Below, in pieces: positions 32,786-45,104 of a stretch of DNA of 64,000 nt; position 1 is the stretch's first letter, and each line of letters begins with the position of its first letter. Below the pieces are notes generated by a model. The model was not told the origin of the DNA. It did no database searches and saw only the letters and a list, made by a program, of their open reading frames with translations. The position numbers and the translations under genes were made by a program. Origin of the DNA: Hydractinia symbiolongicarpus (Eukaryota; Cnidaria; Hydrozoa; Anthoathecata; Hydractiniidae); the NCBI RefSeq assembly GCF_029227915.1, contig NC_079875.1, forward strand, positions 30,222,001 to 30,286,000, in the 5' to 3' direction.

Positions 32786-32970
32786 GATCATGATGAACAA
32801 CTTTTATATAGAGAAACAAGTATGCAATGACACTAGAAATGAAGCAAGGTAATGCGGGAACAGGTAAATATAAAAAAGATGTTAGTTCAATTTTAATTAA
32901 ATAAGTAGATTAACTTACTTATACTAAGATAAAATTTTAGGCAAAACATTTTTGATCAAATGCATCATAG
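32786..32970. repeat. Dispersed ~200-bp repeat, copy 2 (inverted)
   Basis: Reverse complement of 13,571-13,775 with only scattered differences and one deletion. Confidence 0.75.
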
Positions 32971-34485
32971 CAGTGTAGTTTCGAACTCCCCAACTTATTA
33001 CTTGTACTCGTAATATGTGCGTAAAACGTAAAAAGATGCTTAGATGATGATACCAGTAACTATAGAAACTCGAAACTATGGAAACGCTAACCCTGTTTTG
33101 AATTTGCTGACATGCATTTTCCATCCGCATTTTTTAACAAGGTTAAAGTGTTAAAACTACGGAGGTTACTGTGTTTTATTTAGCTATAAAGAAACTTTCG
33201 TTTCTAATCTAGGAAGGATTTTTAATAACTAAAAACTATACTTCAGGGAAATCTTTAGCTCCTTTTACAGAAAAAACACAAAACACCCGATTTACCTCGT
33301 ACAACACCACAACACTGGACATTACTTTGCCAAAAAATCTATTAAATCTATCGCCCCTGATTAGGAACACATTTTTTTACACAATTTAGTAAACATCACA
33401 CGTACATGAAGATGTTAAGTATTGCCCAAATAAAAAAATCTTTTCTCAATTCAGGAAATATATTAGCATCTCAAGGTTGTTTTATAGAAATGATGTTGTT
33501 TTAGCAATATTCCCTCGGGAAAAATGTTACTGAGAAAACAGAGAAATTTATTCTTATCCACAAAATAATTTGTGGATCAGAATAAATTTAAGCTATATAC
33601 AACTAAATAGCTACATTAGTGAAAATAAAAATTACGAACTTTGTTTTCTTCTTTTACATTACATAGAAATATATGAAGAAAGTTAGAATTACAGTAAAGC
33701 GGTCATAAAATTACTTATTTTTTAATTTAGAAAAATGGGTCCTGTAAGGCCAGGAAGTGATTGTTTTTTGTTGTAATTTAAAGAAAAACTAAACTTATTT
33801 GGTTGAACTTCCCTAATTTGTGCAATGATAAGTTCAAAATGCCAGGTAAATTATGTCACGACCCACTAAATAAAATTTAGCTTGCTTAGAAAATAAATCA
33901 ACTTTAAAATGCCACCTTTAAAATTTTTGAAATTTAAATTTAAGGAAAAAGTAGAGGAAAACTAGAAAAATACGTGACGAGTGGGCAAAATATTTAACAT
34001 CGAACCTACCTTCCGAGAAATATATTTTAAAAATATAAGAATTGGTAATTTTAACATGGGCCTTACGAAAAGTTTATACCTAGCAGAACTCTCTCTAATT
34101 AATATTTTTCTACTAGTGAAATATAGGTGTTAGAACTGAACATATGTAATGTTGTAATAAAAAAATTCACCTGGATTTTTTATTCTATCTCTTTAATAAT
34201 AGTCGAATTTAGTCTGTTTCTTTCGGGAGTTTTGGTACAGTTTACGGCTTAAATTAGACTATTACCGTATGTTTAACGTCGGGTTACACAGGTACTGTCT
34301 GTGAGTTAATTTTAAGACAGGTGGTTTAAGCAGTCAATTACATCATTATAATCACTCCTATAATTATAATAACAACCCCCGTTCTGGTGACTTTCATTAC
34401 TTCATGGTAACGGTAAGTAATGATGCACAAAATGTCAAAGCGGAAAATATGGAAACCAACAATTCACTGTTGAATCTTCCTTAGG
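32971..34485. other. No gene recognised
   Basis: AT-rich; probably intron or intergenic sequence upstream of the exon at 34,486. Confidence 0.4.
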
Positions 34486-34902
34486 TTAACCGAATGGTTG
34501 GGAAGTGGTCACATTATGCACGTCATGCGAGATCATTATTGGCATACAACTGAAATCTTAGCGGGTTTATGGGGCTTTCGAAGTGCTATGAACAGAGTAT
34601 TGGCACAAAAAATTGTCAATATGGTTTTGCTTAATGCTGAGAGAAGAACTGAAAATAGAGAAGCTACAAAATTGAACGACCAAAGAGTCTTAGCTAGACA
34701 TATTTGGCCGTTAGTGAAGTCGTATACCTTACAACAGGATTCATATCTTTGTACAAGATACGATGGTACTGTACCGTTTCCAACGAAAAGATCTGACGAT
34801 CTTATGTATGTTGGATGTATCCGACCTTGTAACGTAAGTGAAAGAGTCCCATGTGATATAAAATGTCGGCCAAAAAATCATACAGATTGGACATATTGTT
34901 GA
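34486..34902 (+). CDS. Terminal exon of a conserved Cys-containing protein (MRDH...LWGFR type)
   Basis: A splice acceptor 'cttccttag' precedes an open frame that reads LTEWLGSGHIMHVMRDHYWH, then ILAGLWGFRSAMNR, then HDS-like DSYLCTRY and FPTKRSDD, and finishes CRPKNHTDWTYC at TGA 34,902. These segments match a protein family I remember from cnidarian gene sets in which MRDH and WGF are invariant. It may be a glycosyltransferase-like or lumenal protein, but I cannot name it with confidence. The closing cysteine-rich motif looks like the family's genuine C terminus, and an AATAAA lies 75 bp downstream. Upstream exons were not found. Probably a host gene. Confidence 0.6.
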   Translation, partial: LTEWLGSGHIMHVMRDHYWHTTEILAGLWGFRSAMNRVLAQKIVNMVLLNAERRTENREATKLNDQRVLARHIWPLVKSYTLQQDSYLCTRYDGTVPFPTKRSDDLMYVGCIRPCNVSERVPCDIKCRPKNHTDWTYC

Positions 34903-34977
34903 ACACGTCAGTTCTAACTTATTTTTTTATTATTTCTCAGTGGTGTGTGATGGTGTTTTCTTGGGCGGGATATTAAG

Positions 34978-34983
34978 TAATAA
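34978..34983 (+). terminator. Candidate polyadenylation signal AATAAA
   Basis: The hexamer sits about 75 bp after the stop codon of the exon ending at 34,902, a usual distance. AATAAA is common in AT-rich DNA. Confidence 0.4.
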
Positions 34984-35762
34984 AAAGTGTCAGCAACAAG
35001 ATTTTTAAATTTTTCTTGTAAAGAAAGTCTCAAATGCTTCCTCAAAATTGGCAAAAAAAAAACACGAAATAGTAAATGCCTGTTTCAAAATTCTTTTTAT
35101 ATGTTACTCTTAATCGAATTCTTTTTTAAATTTGATCATAATAAAGGGATAGGTGCAGATACAATTTATTTAAATTATACTATGTATAATCTAGCGCAAA
35201 CAAGAGCTTCTGGTATCACGTAGTCCGGCATTTTTATTGTAATCATAAAATCTAAACAAAAATGTCACACAGTGAGAAGGCACTAAATATTCCACAATTT
35301 AGAATACTGAATAGTTTGAAGCTATTTGGAAGTGTGTTGACGACGACATCATCAATTAAACATCAATTCTTGCAATACAATACAATATTCCCCTCCCTTA
35401 TATAAATATTGGAAAATATGTTCTTAATACCTCATTATAAAAAAGCCTAAAACTTTATTTTTACTCCAAAACATCGCCGTCAAATATTGAACATAATTAT
35501 TTTCTGATCGATGAAGTAGCTAGTTTCTTAATTGCAAACTCATAACGTTTCTATATTTTTTAGCTGTGCCAGCCCAGATTAAAATGGAAGAAGTTTTAGA
35601 ATATTACGTACTCGGGTAAGTTGTTTTTTGTAACATATATGGCGGCTGTGTAAAGTAACATCGTAGCGCGATCGCCATTTTATATGGTGTTGCGACAATG
35701 AATCGCACGTCCCTTTTTAAATATGTTAACAGATCAATATAGAAAGAAACATATTGTGGTAT

Positions 35763-35794
<32 letters not shown>

Positions 35795-38569
35795 ATGCAT
35801 AGAGAATATATAAGAAATATACGTAGCTTGAATATTATGTAAGTTAAGAAATTAACTTTAGTTCAAAACAAGGTTTATTATTTTGATAGAAGTTTCTTAT
35901 TGCCAAATAAAAGTTTTATATTCCGTTTATTTTCATATAAAGGCGCAAAAAAAAGATATTCGCTATTATTTGATAACATTAGGTTAACGACGAGAGTTCA
36001 TAGCAGATTTTTCCTAAGAGATTGGCGTTTTTTCACCTCATGTGATAATTACATAAAGCATACCCGAATGGTTGAAACATTATTTCCTTATAGGAAAAAA
36101 GAGTTATTAGGTAAAAGGAGACGGTTTTAAAACGAACGCTGTATGGATATTTATTTCGTTAGTGAGAAGGAACTAAAAGCTGAGGCTACAATAATGAAAA
36201 ATATAGCAGTTTTAGCTGATTTAGCATTCCAAATTTTTGCGGATCACCGTGGTAGTGTTTTCTGCGAAAATTAATTGAAAAGAATTTTGAATTCCTAGAA
36301 ACAGTTTTAAGAAGCACGATTTTAAAACGGTTGAAAAGTTGTAGTAGAAAGTAAAAAATTAAGCACGCATTAACCTCTCCGCAATGTATGTAAATTTTGT
36401 ACTCGTATTCAATTAATGCACAAATTCTTCACAGTGTACCGTGATTATTTAGGTATATTTAGATTTCGCCCCTAGTAATAAGAAAAAGAGGTGCTCATGT
36501 TTTGATTTGATTTTTAATAACTACAAATAAATGAAATCCGAATGATTTTATTGATTTGCGTCATCACGTAATTTTAGTAACATCGCCACATATAACCGTT
36601 TTAAACTACTTATCATAGTATCAACCTTTAGCTAACTTTTTTCGTGACCAAGTGACCAAGGAAAGACAATGAAAACACGTGTGTTAAAAGACAAAACATC
36701 TTGTCCAAAACAAACTAACACTGTTAGCCGACTGACTTGAATTGCCGGACATTAAGCAGTAAATTTAAGGTAGCAGGTTGGGGAAAATATATAGTGAAAT
36801 TGAGTAGTCGCTTTACGCCGTTCTAAAATGATGCAATGCATCCATTTACATATTGTTGTTTGTGAAATGCAGTTGGGTATACCACAAACATGACGATAAC
36901 GAAGATGATTTCAGTTCATGAGTGCTATAATGGCCAACGTTTAATATAATAATGTCCTCTATTTTTAAATATTAGAATGAAATATATTTATCAATTATAA
37001 TATTTCCCAAACTTTATAAATCGTCCTATTTCACCCAATTCGTCAAAATACTGGTGGATGAGTGCGAACATCCTGATAAGAAACAACCGCTGCACAATGG
37101 ACATTTTGTAGTTAGTTAGAAGCTCCGTTTCCGACGTTCTGCAGTAAGTCGGCAACAAAGTTTCTTTTCGGATTCTGCACTACAATGTATGCTTTGTGTA
37201 CCTCAACGGCGAAAATAATGGTGACCGGCTTTATGGTTTTCTTCTTCAAAAATACGCACAAAGGATGTAATCCATATAGAGCCGTGGACACTGACAAAGT
37301 TAAATATGGTTTATAAAATGTGTCACGCGATGTACCACTCTATACCATCAGCCATCCATACTAATTGTCAAAGTCACTACAAAATTGTTGTTTTTCTTTA
37401 TTGTTAGGAAGATGTTAAAAGAAGGAAATTATCTGCCATAGATGCCATTTGAATATTAAAGTTGCGGTAACAGCGCCAAGAAGTATTTGATACAAAAAGT
37501 CACCACGAAACATTTTACAATTTGTTACGCTTGCGCATGTTGAAAATGAAAGCATAAAACATGTCTCAGTCTTTCTAAGCAGATGGTAGTAAGAAAGTAA
37601 GCATTAGCAAATGACAGAAGTAGAATGGTTTACATCAATAGCTAAGTGTACCAAACAGCGTAATCTACATCTCCGTATCTCACTACCAATGTCTCTTTGT
37701 CCACGCGTATTCTGTGTATTCTTTATCTTACTGATTTTTCACGTCATGTCAATTACTGGAAACATACGCAAAGTCAATTTTTTTTGTCTAAAGATAATAC
37801 AAAAAAATTTAATAAATATAAAAACATACACCATAGAAAACACCCTTAAAGCTATGACACGTATTAAGTAATAAAAGAAAAACAGGACGGAAGTTGAGCA
37901 CATGAATGGTACAGTACAGAAAAATCAAAATGCAAATATTAGAAATTGTTTTTCTCACCTTGTGTATACAAATTGAAGCATTCATGGACTGAAACATATT
38001 CGTTAAAAATGTTTGCGAATCTGCGATAAAACACACTGACTGCATTTCACAAAGAACGATGCAAACTAAAAAGCAGCCAAATTATCACCAAGTTAGGTAT
38101 TCTCTAGGCAAGTTCAATGCATTTTGTTTTTTTCTTTTATGTTAGGTTAGTAGCGAAATCCGTTCTTTTATTGTGCAATTGCAGTAAAAAGCTGGCCTCA
38201 GTACCTGCGACTAGCAATAGTTCATGTCAATAAAGTTGGTAGGAAGTTTCGTATTTGAAAATGAATTTACGAATAAAGGTAAACAAAAACATTGAGGTCT
38301 GAACACTTACAACGAAACAAGATTAGTTTACAACGGAATCGACCACCCGTTTGTATCACGTAATACGAACGTTTGTTGTGTGCTGTGTGTGATGCTTTTA
38401 ACCTGTTAGATATTTTAAACCACATGATATTAGGACACAAAAATCTATTATAGACGGCATGTAGTAAGGTGTAGGCTATATACAATATCAGTGCTTGTTT
38501 ATGTGACAAGTTATGCAGCAATCGGAATATTTCCTTACTCTCGTTCGTTCCCCTTGGATTCTACCTTAA
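34984..38569. other. Mostly non-coding; one possible first exon and a microsatellite
   Basis: An AATA/AAAT microsatellite lies at about 35,764-35,798. At about 35,565-35,613 an acceptor-like 'tttttag' is followed by AAAATGGAAG and a short open stretch (MEEVLEYYVLG) ending at a GTAAGT donor, which could be a first coding exon. No partner exon was found. Other frames here have no motif. Confidence 0.3.
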
Positions 38570-39225
38570 GTTCCTTCTATATAACGAACCCCGATATAAC
38601 GAACCGTTGAATTAGCAAACCGAATTTTCCGTCCCCTGAACCAATAAATCCCCTATATAACGAACTCAAAATATCAAATGCTACAAAATACGACAAACTA
38701 AACCAAAGCACACCCAATGTTTTTAAACCACGTAGATAATTTACGTACAGAAAAAGAACGCAATGCAATGTCATCCAATGTCGTCCAAAAAAATATTTAA
38801 AATTTTGGGGTGAAAAAGGCAATTTAAAACTGTGTGAATGAAAATGAAGCAAGTAAACATCTCTGTAACCGATAAATATAAACCGCTGGAGAAAATTGCA
38901 CAGGGCAAAAGTACAAACAAAAGCATCGCTGAAGAACATGGTGTCAAGAAAAGCACTGTCTTGACCTGGAGTGCAAACAAAATAAAAATAATCAAACGTT
39001 CAGATCAAATCAACTCCAGACGAAAAAAAATGAAAACGAGTACCAACAACGACCTTGAAGTTTTTCTATGGTTTTAAAAACGCGCGTTCACAAAATATTC
39101 TTGTCAACGGAAGTATTATCAAGGAAAAAGCTATCTGTCTTTTTAAAAGCCGAGACCTTCTTGATGTTAAAGTGGAGGACTTTTTAAAGCAATATATACG
39201 TAAAGTCGCGCTATGTAACCGTCTC
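38570..39225 (+). mobile_element. Tigger/pogo-type DNA transposon fragment
   Basis: The left part holds several 'gatataacgaac' or 'tatataacgaac' motifs (38,577-38,665), typical of Tigger-like ends. A frame from 38,838 gives a CENP-B/pogo-type helix-turn-helix DNA-binding region: KYKPLEKIAQGKSTNKSIA, then VKKSTVLTW, then RRKKMKTSTNNDLE and WF at about 39,075. After a one-base frameshift near 39,075 the second helix continues (NARSQNILVNG, then IIKEKAI) to about 39,220. The catalytic DDE domain is missing, so this is a truncated, frameshifted copy. Confidence 0.72.
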
Positions 39226-40098
39226 TTTTTCTAATTTTAGAATTGGAGAATCAAGTCAGACAATATAAGGGTTTATCTTTAATTGGTAATACTATTAATA
39301 ATTGTCGAGAATCTTTCATTATCAAAGCATATTGAGATTTTTTTTTAATATAATTTAATTAGGGTAATTCCCTGAAACTTATTTTTGCGATTTGACTTTA
39401 GCGAGAAATTTCGCAAAAAATAATAAACCCAATCCGATGGAGTCAAAAAAAATTTATAAAATTCTTTTTCAGCTAAGTCATCGACGACTGGAATACTAGC
39501 CGAATTCCTGTGGGAAAATCCACTGAATCTCTTATTAAACGATGTAAGAGACACCAAACAATAACAACACAGTAATTTGAATTTTCAAAACTCTAATTTC
39601 AACCTCGACACCGAACTCTTTGTCTCTTTTATAACGAGATGACAAAAAGAGTTTAAAGCCATGGGATCGAGGCTGCTCACAGTCTGCATTATTCTATGTT
39701 TATAACCGCGAAAACAAAGCGTCTAAAAACATAAGCAAGTGCAACAAAAACACAACCGTTACGTAAAAAGCGAAATACACAAAACTTTTATACTTGCTTC
39801 GCCATTTCAGAAGTACACCAGGAAAAAAAGTATAACAAATTAAAATATATCCAACATTTTTCAGTGATACGAAATCAGCTCTTCTGTAGTGTTAAAAACA
39901 AACACCCGAGAGAGAAATGAAAATGTATAGCTACAATGTATGATGCATTTACAATCATTTGTTTTTTACATTATAGATTCGAATTACATTCATATTCGAA
40001 TTTAAAATAACTTTTCCAGGATTAATTTGAAAAACAGACATCCTTCTTCGCTTTGGTTTTCTTTTTTCAGTTGATAAACAACTTGTTTCCGTGAGATA
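39226..40098. other. No gene recognised
   Basis: AT-rich sequence without supportable features. Confidence 0.45.
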
Positions 40099-40261
40099 CT
40101 ATCTATAACGGCCCCGTGGGGCTTCAGTAACCCCCTATTCCCGTTTTTTTAATTTGTTAAATTTTAGCGTCACGCCACGTCGTAAGAAAGTGACCCGTGA
40201 TTTGTGTGCCATGGCCTCACCGTGCGCACACACACACACACAAGGCGTATTAATATAGAGA
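40099..40261 (-). mobile_element. Miniature (163-bp) Helitron-like element
   Basis: On the minus strand the 5' end reads TCTCTATATTAATACGCC after a host A. Near the 3' end is a GCCCC/GGGGC hairpin (40,111-40,122), followed about 12 bp later by ATAG and then T, close to the Helitron CTRR|T terminus with the C changed. It contains a short CA repeat and has no coding capacity. Confidence 0.6.
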
Positions 40262-41890
40262 TTGTACTACTTGGTTTATGCTTTGATCATGGAATTTTCA
40301 GAATTTTGAACAGTAATTTCAGGTATCCATAATATAATAATTTTTAGCACAGCAAGAATTTATGCGAAGGCTGTTGTGGAGAGGAAAATGCATATAATAA
40401 TTTGCGCACTTTTAAAAAAAAAATAAAAACATTTCATACCACCACTTCACATTTAACGATTTCATTTCATTTTCATTCTCTTTTTGATTTTTCTTCTTCT
40501 TTTCTATTTGCTTTCTTTCTTTTTAATCTTATCATTCTTCTGAACGACTTTTTAGAGTTTGCGCTAGTAACAAAAAATGAAGTATGTATCCTGGAACAAA
40601 GCTTAGCACAGTACTTAAATATTTGTCGAAATAGTAATGTAGGTCGAAATTGCCCTATGTAGTCAACCACCAATATCCGGCTCGTAAGGGCTTTGCCTAA
40701 AATTTGGTTGGTGATGATCATATTTGTTATTAAGCACGCCAGCGCGTATCAATTTACTTTTCAAAAATTCTGTATAAATATCACTTAACGCAAAAAACTA
40801 ACATGTCAAAGAATTTCGAATAATATCAATTAGAGCTTAAAAAAATGGGCGTGTATCTTGGTCCTTTTGTCGCGGTCTTTGGTCGCGGTCGTTGGTCGCT
40901 TAATTTCAAAATGATACAAAGACAAGAAGTTGACCACTTGCTTTTGCAAAATAATGAAAACTCGGTTAACGAGGGCTGAGTTATTTTTTTATTTTTTTTC
41001 CTAGCTATTGCAATGCTGCTTTTTAAAAAAAATAATTAGCGTCTTCACAAATTATTTTGTAGGACTGTTTTCGCATGATACTTGGCTTTTTCTTCACATT
41101 AATATTCATCGACGAGCGGTTTTAAATAACTGATCTATCTATAAAAAAGAATGTATATACGAAACTTAAAGGGGAATCTTTTCCCCTTCAAATGAGTTGT
41201 TTAAAAGATGCATGGTACGACTACTTTTAAATAATTTAATTCATTTATTGAAAACAAACTACAAATACTTACTTTGCAATTGCGATTTCGGATTTGCTCA
41301 TCTTTATTATAATCATGAATTACGTGAGGAAGTATTCTTTCCAAACTGACATGCTTAGCCTACACACGCTATCTGATCAGGCAGATTTGGTCAATTAGGT
41401 TTTTTGAAAAAATAATTAATGCACTTTTGAGATATATAAATCTATGCATCGTTAAATTTTAATAAATGGTGTGATCAATTATCGGTTGTTACACATATTA
41501 CATACTTTAAATGTTATTCCCTTAGGTTCTAAAGTGAACAATAAAATTTACTTTCCCTTGATGCTTGTGCAACGGTCCACAATAATTTACCAATTAATGT
41601 TTACACCTATATACTTTGCGATTTCACCTTTGGATTCCCTTACCTTTATTATCTTAGTTTGATCCTGATAGTGAAACGATTGACCGTGGGTCGGCAGTAA
41701 AATTATTGCGAACTTTGACGTATTAACTGTGACAATAGAGACTTTTTCACTGCGAGAAATAACATTCTCGCAAACTTAAAGGAATCGGGTGATCTGCTAG
41801 CACTTTATTTAAAAATGAATAAAAATAAGTCATTTTTTACTGTGACACTAATCCTAGCCCCTCCCAATAAACACGAGGCGTCTTAAACAC
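40262..41890. other. No gene recognised
   Basis: AT-rich with pyrimidine-rich tracts at 40,450-40,550; nothing supportable. Confidence 0.45.
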
Positions 41891-41893
41891 GCG

Positions 41894-42060
41894 TTTACCA
41901 GATGAGACGTCGCTGGGACGTCTCTGACCCATCTAAAAGCGTAACACCTAAAGACGTCTTTGACATACGGGAAAAAGACGTCTTTCTGTGACGTGTTAGA
42001 GACGTTTTAAAGACGTTCCTGTAGGCACCAAAACGTCGTAAAGACGTCTTTATCTGTTCT
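41894..42060. repeat. Cluster of GACGTC-containing palindromes
   Basis: About eight GACGT(C/T) motifs in 170 bp, several as parts of the palindrome AAAGACGTCTTT or 'agacgtcttt' variants, spaced 20-30 bp. This gives strong local dyad symmetry in otherwise AT-rich DNA. Confidence 0.7.
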
Positions 42061-44140
42061 CCTTCACACGTTATACTGCCATGGCAGGCCTGCTTTAGAT
42101 AATTATAGCCCATGTGTGTTAGGACTTAAGCGATTTTAAATAAGATGAAGATGTAAAAAACCAAAACAAGAAAAGGGTTAATAAAACGATGATGTAGTAT
42201 TTAATAGAAAATTTATATTTCTATCATTTTTATAAATAAACAGTCTTATAGGAATACAATAGTATGACATGCAAGCTTTTTTATTTTTCTGGTTCTAAAA
42301 TATGGACTTCCCTTGGTGGATTATTATTGTGCAACAGATAAAAAACAATCGAGCCTTTAAAACAGAAAAACTTAAGTTACATTTCTTATAAGCCAAACTG
42401 TCGTTTTGCTTATAAAAAAGCGTAACACAAAGTATACAGTGTAATACTACTAAAGAAAAATTGTTGAATATGAGTAATAACGGTTAGTATCTGTGAAGGT
42501 TGTTTTTAATGACAGCGTCTTTTTATTCTCGCCGACCACCATACTTTGGTCTGAGCCCTGCTTGTAAGATATGTCTGTCATATTGTGACGTCATATAAAG
42601 TAGCTACTGATTTATTTATAAGAGCAAACTTTACAGGTGAAAAACTTTAAAATATGTGTAGAGTGCATTTAAAGTATTATTTTCCCAAGTATTGATAAAA
42701 GGCATCCCTTGATATGAAAGTAGCTTAAAATAAATCCTAATCAAAATCTTTCGCGTAAAAGACCAAAAATCGCTTATGTTTCTGCCCGAGAAAACGTCTT
42801 TGTGGTTACCGAATAACGCACCCTGAGGCAGTAAAACAGTTTTAAAAATACAATTGACCGTAAATGCCATTGAAAAAAATTTGAGTTTTGGCGTAGTAAA
42901 TGTGAGAGAAAAAATCTCTCCACTGCAAGAAATAATATGATTATAAACTAGGAATGACTCCTTACTTTACTGCCTTAATATTGTCTGCTATGCTAAAATT
43001 TTCTTGTTCGAACTTGTTCAAAGTTTCATATCAAAAGGTGACGTCAGAGATTTCAAAAACACAAACTGCGCAGTATAAACCAAAAAATTAATCAAAACCA
43101 AATCAAAACTGATAAGCACAGAAATGGCATAATCACCAAGGTATCTATAAATACATCTATAAATGTTGTTTAAAAAGACTATCCCACAAGTAAATCCAGG
43201 ATTTCTTTAGATTTTTGTGTATCGTGTGTCTATGGCACAGAAATATAACATCGTAGGACAAGAGTTAGCTCATAAAAGAGCCTACGGCTTTGTTTTTCTT
43301 CCGCATTCACATTCGTTTATTTTGGCCAGTTGTTGGAATGAAGTGATTAAGTAATTCTGTGGGTATGCGAAATAAAACTTTGCCCAACATAATACGACTG
43401 TTATTGTAAAATACATAAAATGAAAAAGAAATGCGAACTTAAAGGCCTAAGGTGTGAGAAGTTGCTGGCACTGTTTACTTAATTAAGGGATGAAGAAAGT
43501 TTGAAATTGTAAAACCAGAAAAAATAATTCCAAGTGACACCAAAATTACATGGTAACGGAGAAAAAATACAATTATTTTGTACTTATTACTTAATAAAAA
43601 TTATTAATAAGAAATTAAATGCTAATAAAGCTGGGTTTTAATGAGCAAATGAGAAGTAGGTTTACAGTTTCTAGATTCGTTACTTGGTGGAGATATTGTC
43701 ATTGGTTAGAAACACTTCTAGCCTTCTCAAGATTATAACAAAAGACACATTTGTTGTCAACAGAGGTATTCATTATTGAATTAATTCGTTTTTCGTGAAG
43801 ACATTGGAGCTCATGAAGCTAGTTTAGGGGGTAACGATAACCACACTTTTCCAAAATACACGGTCAAACTCTCGTAAAAAATATCACACACAATTTCACT
43901 TGCGACGTCACAATTTTTTGTCACGCCTTATTGCACATAATGCCGCTAATAATCATCAAAAAATCAACGCATGCGCAGTAAAGCTCAGTGCTATCATACG
44001 CAAGTGGAGTAAAATCACTAATAAGCGGTGGTTAGTCATGCATATCAAGGGTAAGTCCGTAACGCAAGTGGGGTGAAAAATCCAGGCTTGCTAGGCAAAA
44101 AATTGAGCAAAGGCCAGAGCACCATTTTTCCAAAAAAACC
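42061..44140. other. No gene recognised
   Basis: Mostly AT-rich non-coding. The last ~150 bp before 44,156 carry two copies of 'cgcaagtgg.gt' and a TATATAATA box directly upstream of the next start codon, possibly the promoter or terminal region of the element from which the next fragment derives. Confidence 0.4.
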
Positions 44141-44155
44141 GTGTATATAATAAAG

Positions 44156-44640
44156 ATGAGTTGGTTTAAGAGTGCTATCCGCAAACTATACAGCACCGCA
44201 TCAGCACCACTGGCAATAACTTGCGACGACCTTGCTGATAGACTACAGAGTGTGCGGGATACCGTTGCCTTCTACTACAACAAGGCAAGGGATCAAATTT
44301 CGGGAGGGACAACCCTTCACGACGAGATTGAACAGGAGGCAAGGAAGGACAACGTAGAGGATATTGAATATCAAGGCCTCGAGGACGATACCCAGATGTT
44401 GGAGGACTGAAATAGGATCAGAACATGGCAATTCAACAAGCATCTAAACCAATATCTAAAGGACTCGTTTATCCAAAAAATTATACCACATGTGGATATG
44501 CGCGTTAAGGTTGTGTACAGCTTTAGCTGTCATATTTACAAGGGTGGGGGCGATGTGTCTGATTACCACAAAACTAAGAGCTCTAGGTCGCTGTCAAATA
44601 TAGGGGAAATCGAAGCGTTCGTAGAAGAATGCGAAATGAA
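44156..44640 (+). pseudogene. Truncated N-terminal fragment of a Maverick-like element protein
   Basis: It starts MSWFKSAIRKLYSTASAP at ATG 44,156 directly after a TATATAATAAAG box and runs to an early stop near 44,408. A second stretch (VKVVYSFSCHIYKGGG, then EIEAFVEECEMKRINF) continues to about 44,640 in another frame. Both pieces resemble the N terminus of very large polymerase-associated ORFs of cnidarian Maverick-like elements, from memory. The intervening coding part is largely deleted, and the fragment runs straight into satellite DNA. Not functional. Confidence 0.5.
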
Positions 44641-45092
44641 GCGTATCAATTTTAGGACTAAAATAAAAGAACCCGAAACGAAATTGTTGACCCTAAAGTA
44701 TAGCTATCCGGTGTCAATACGAAAAATCGCAAATATATGAGACACTTGTCAATTTTAAATACCCTTTTTATCAATTTCACCGCAAAAATACATAGAACCT
44801 GAGACGAGGTTGGAGGCACAAAATTACAATTATCTTGTATCAATACGAAAAATCGCAAATATGTAACACTCGTCTCATTTAAAAGCCTCGTTTATCAATT
44901 TTAGGACTAAAATATAAGAACCCAAAACGAAATTGTTGACCCTAAAGTACAGCTATCCTGTGTCAATACGAATAATCGCAAATATATGAGACACTCGTCA
45001 ATTTTAAATGCCTTGTTTATCAACTTTACGGCTGAAATATATAGAACCTGAGACGAGGTTCTTGACCCCAAATGACAATTATCTTGTATCAA
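44640..45092. repeat. Satellite array, left part (about four units)
   Basis: Same ~117-126-bp unit as the array from 53,995, recognisable by 'aaaatatatagaacctgaga' and 'gacaattatcttgtatcaa'. The array is cut at 45,092 by the transposon. Confidence 0.9.
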
Positions 45093-45104
45093 TAGGCTGT
45101 TCAG

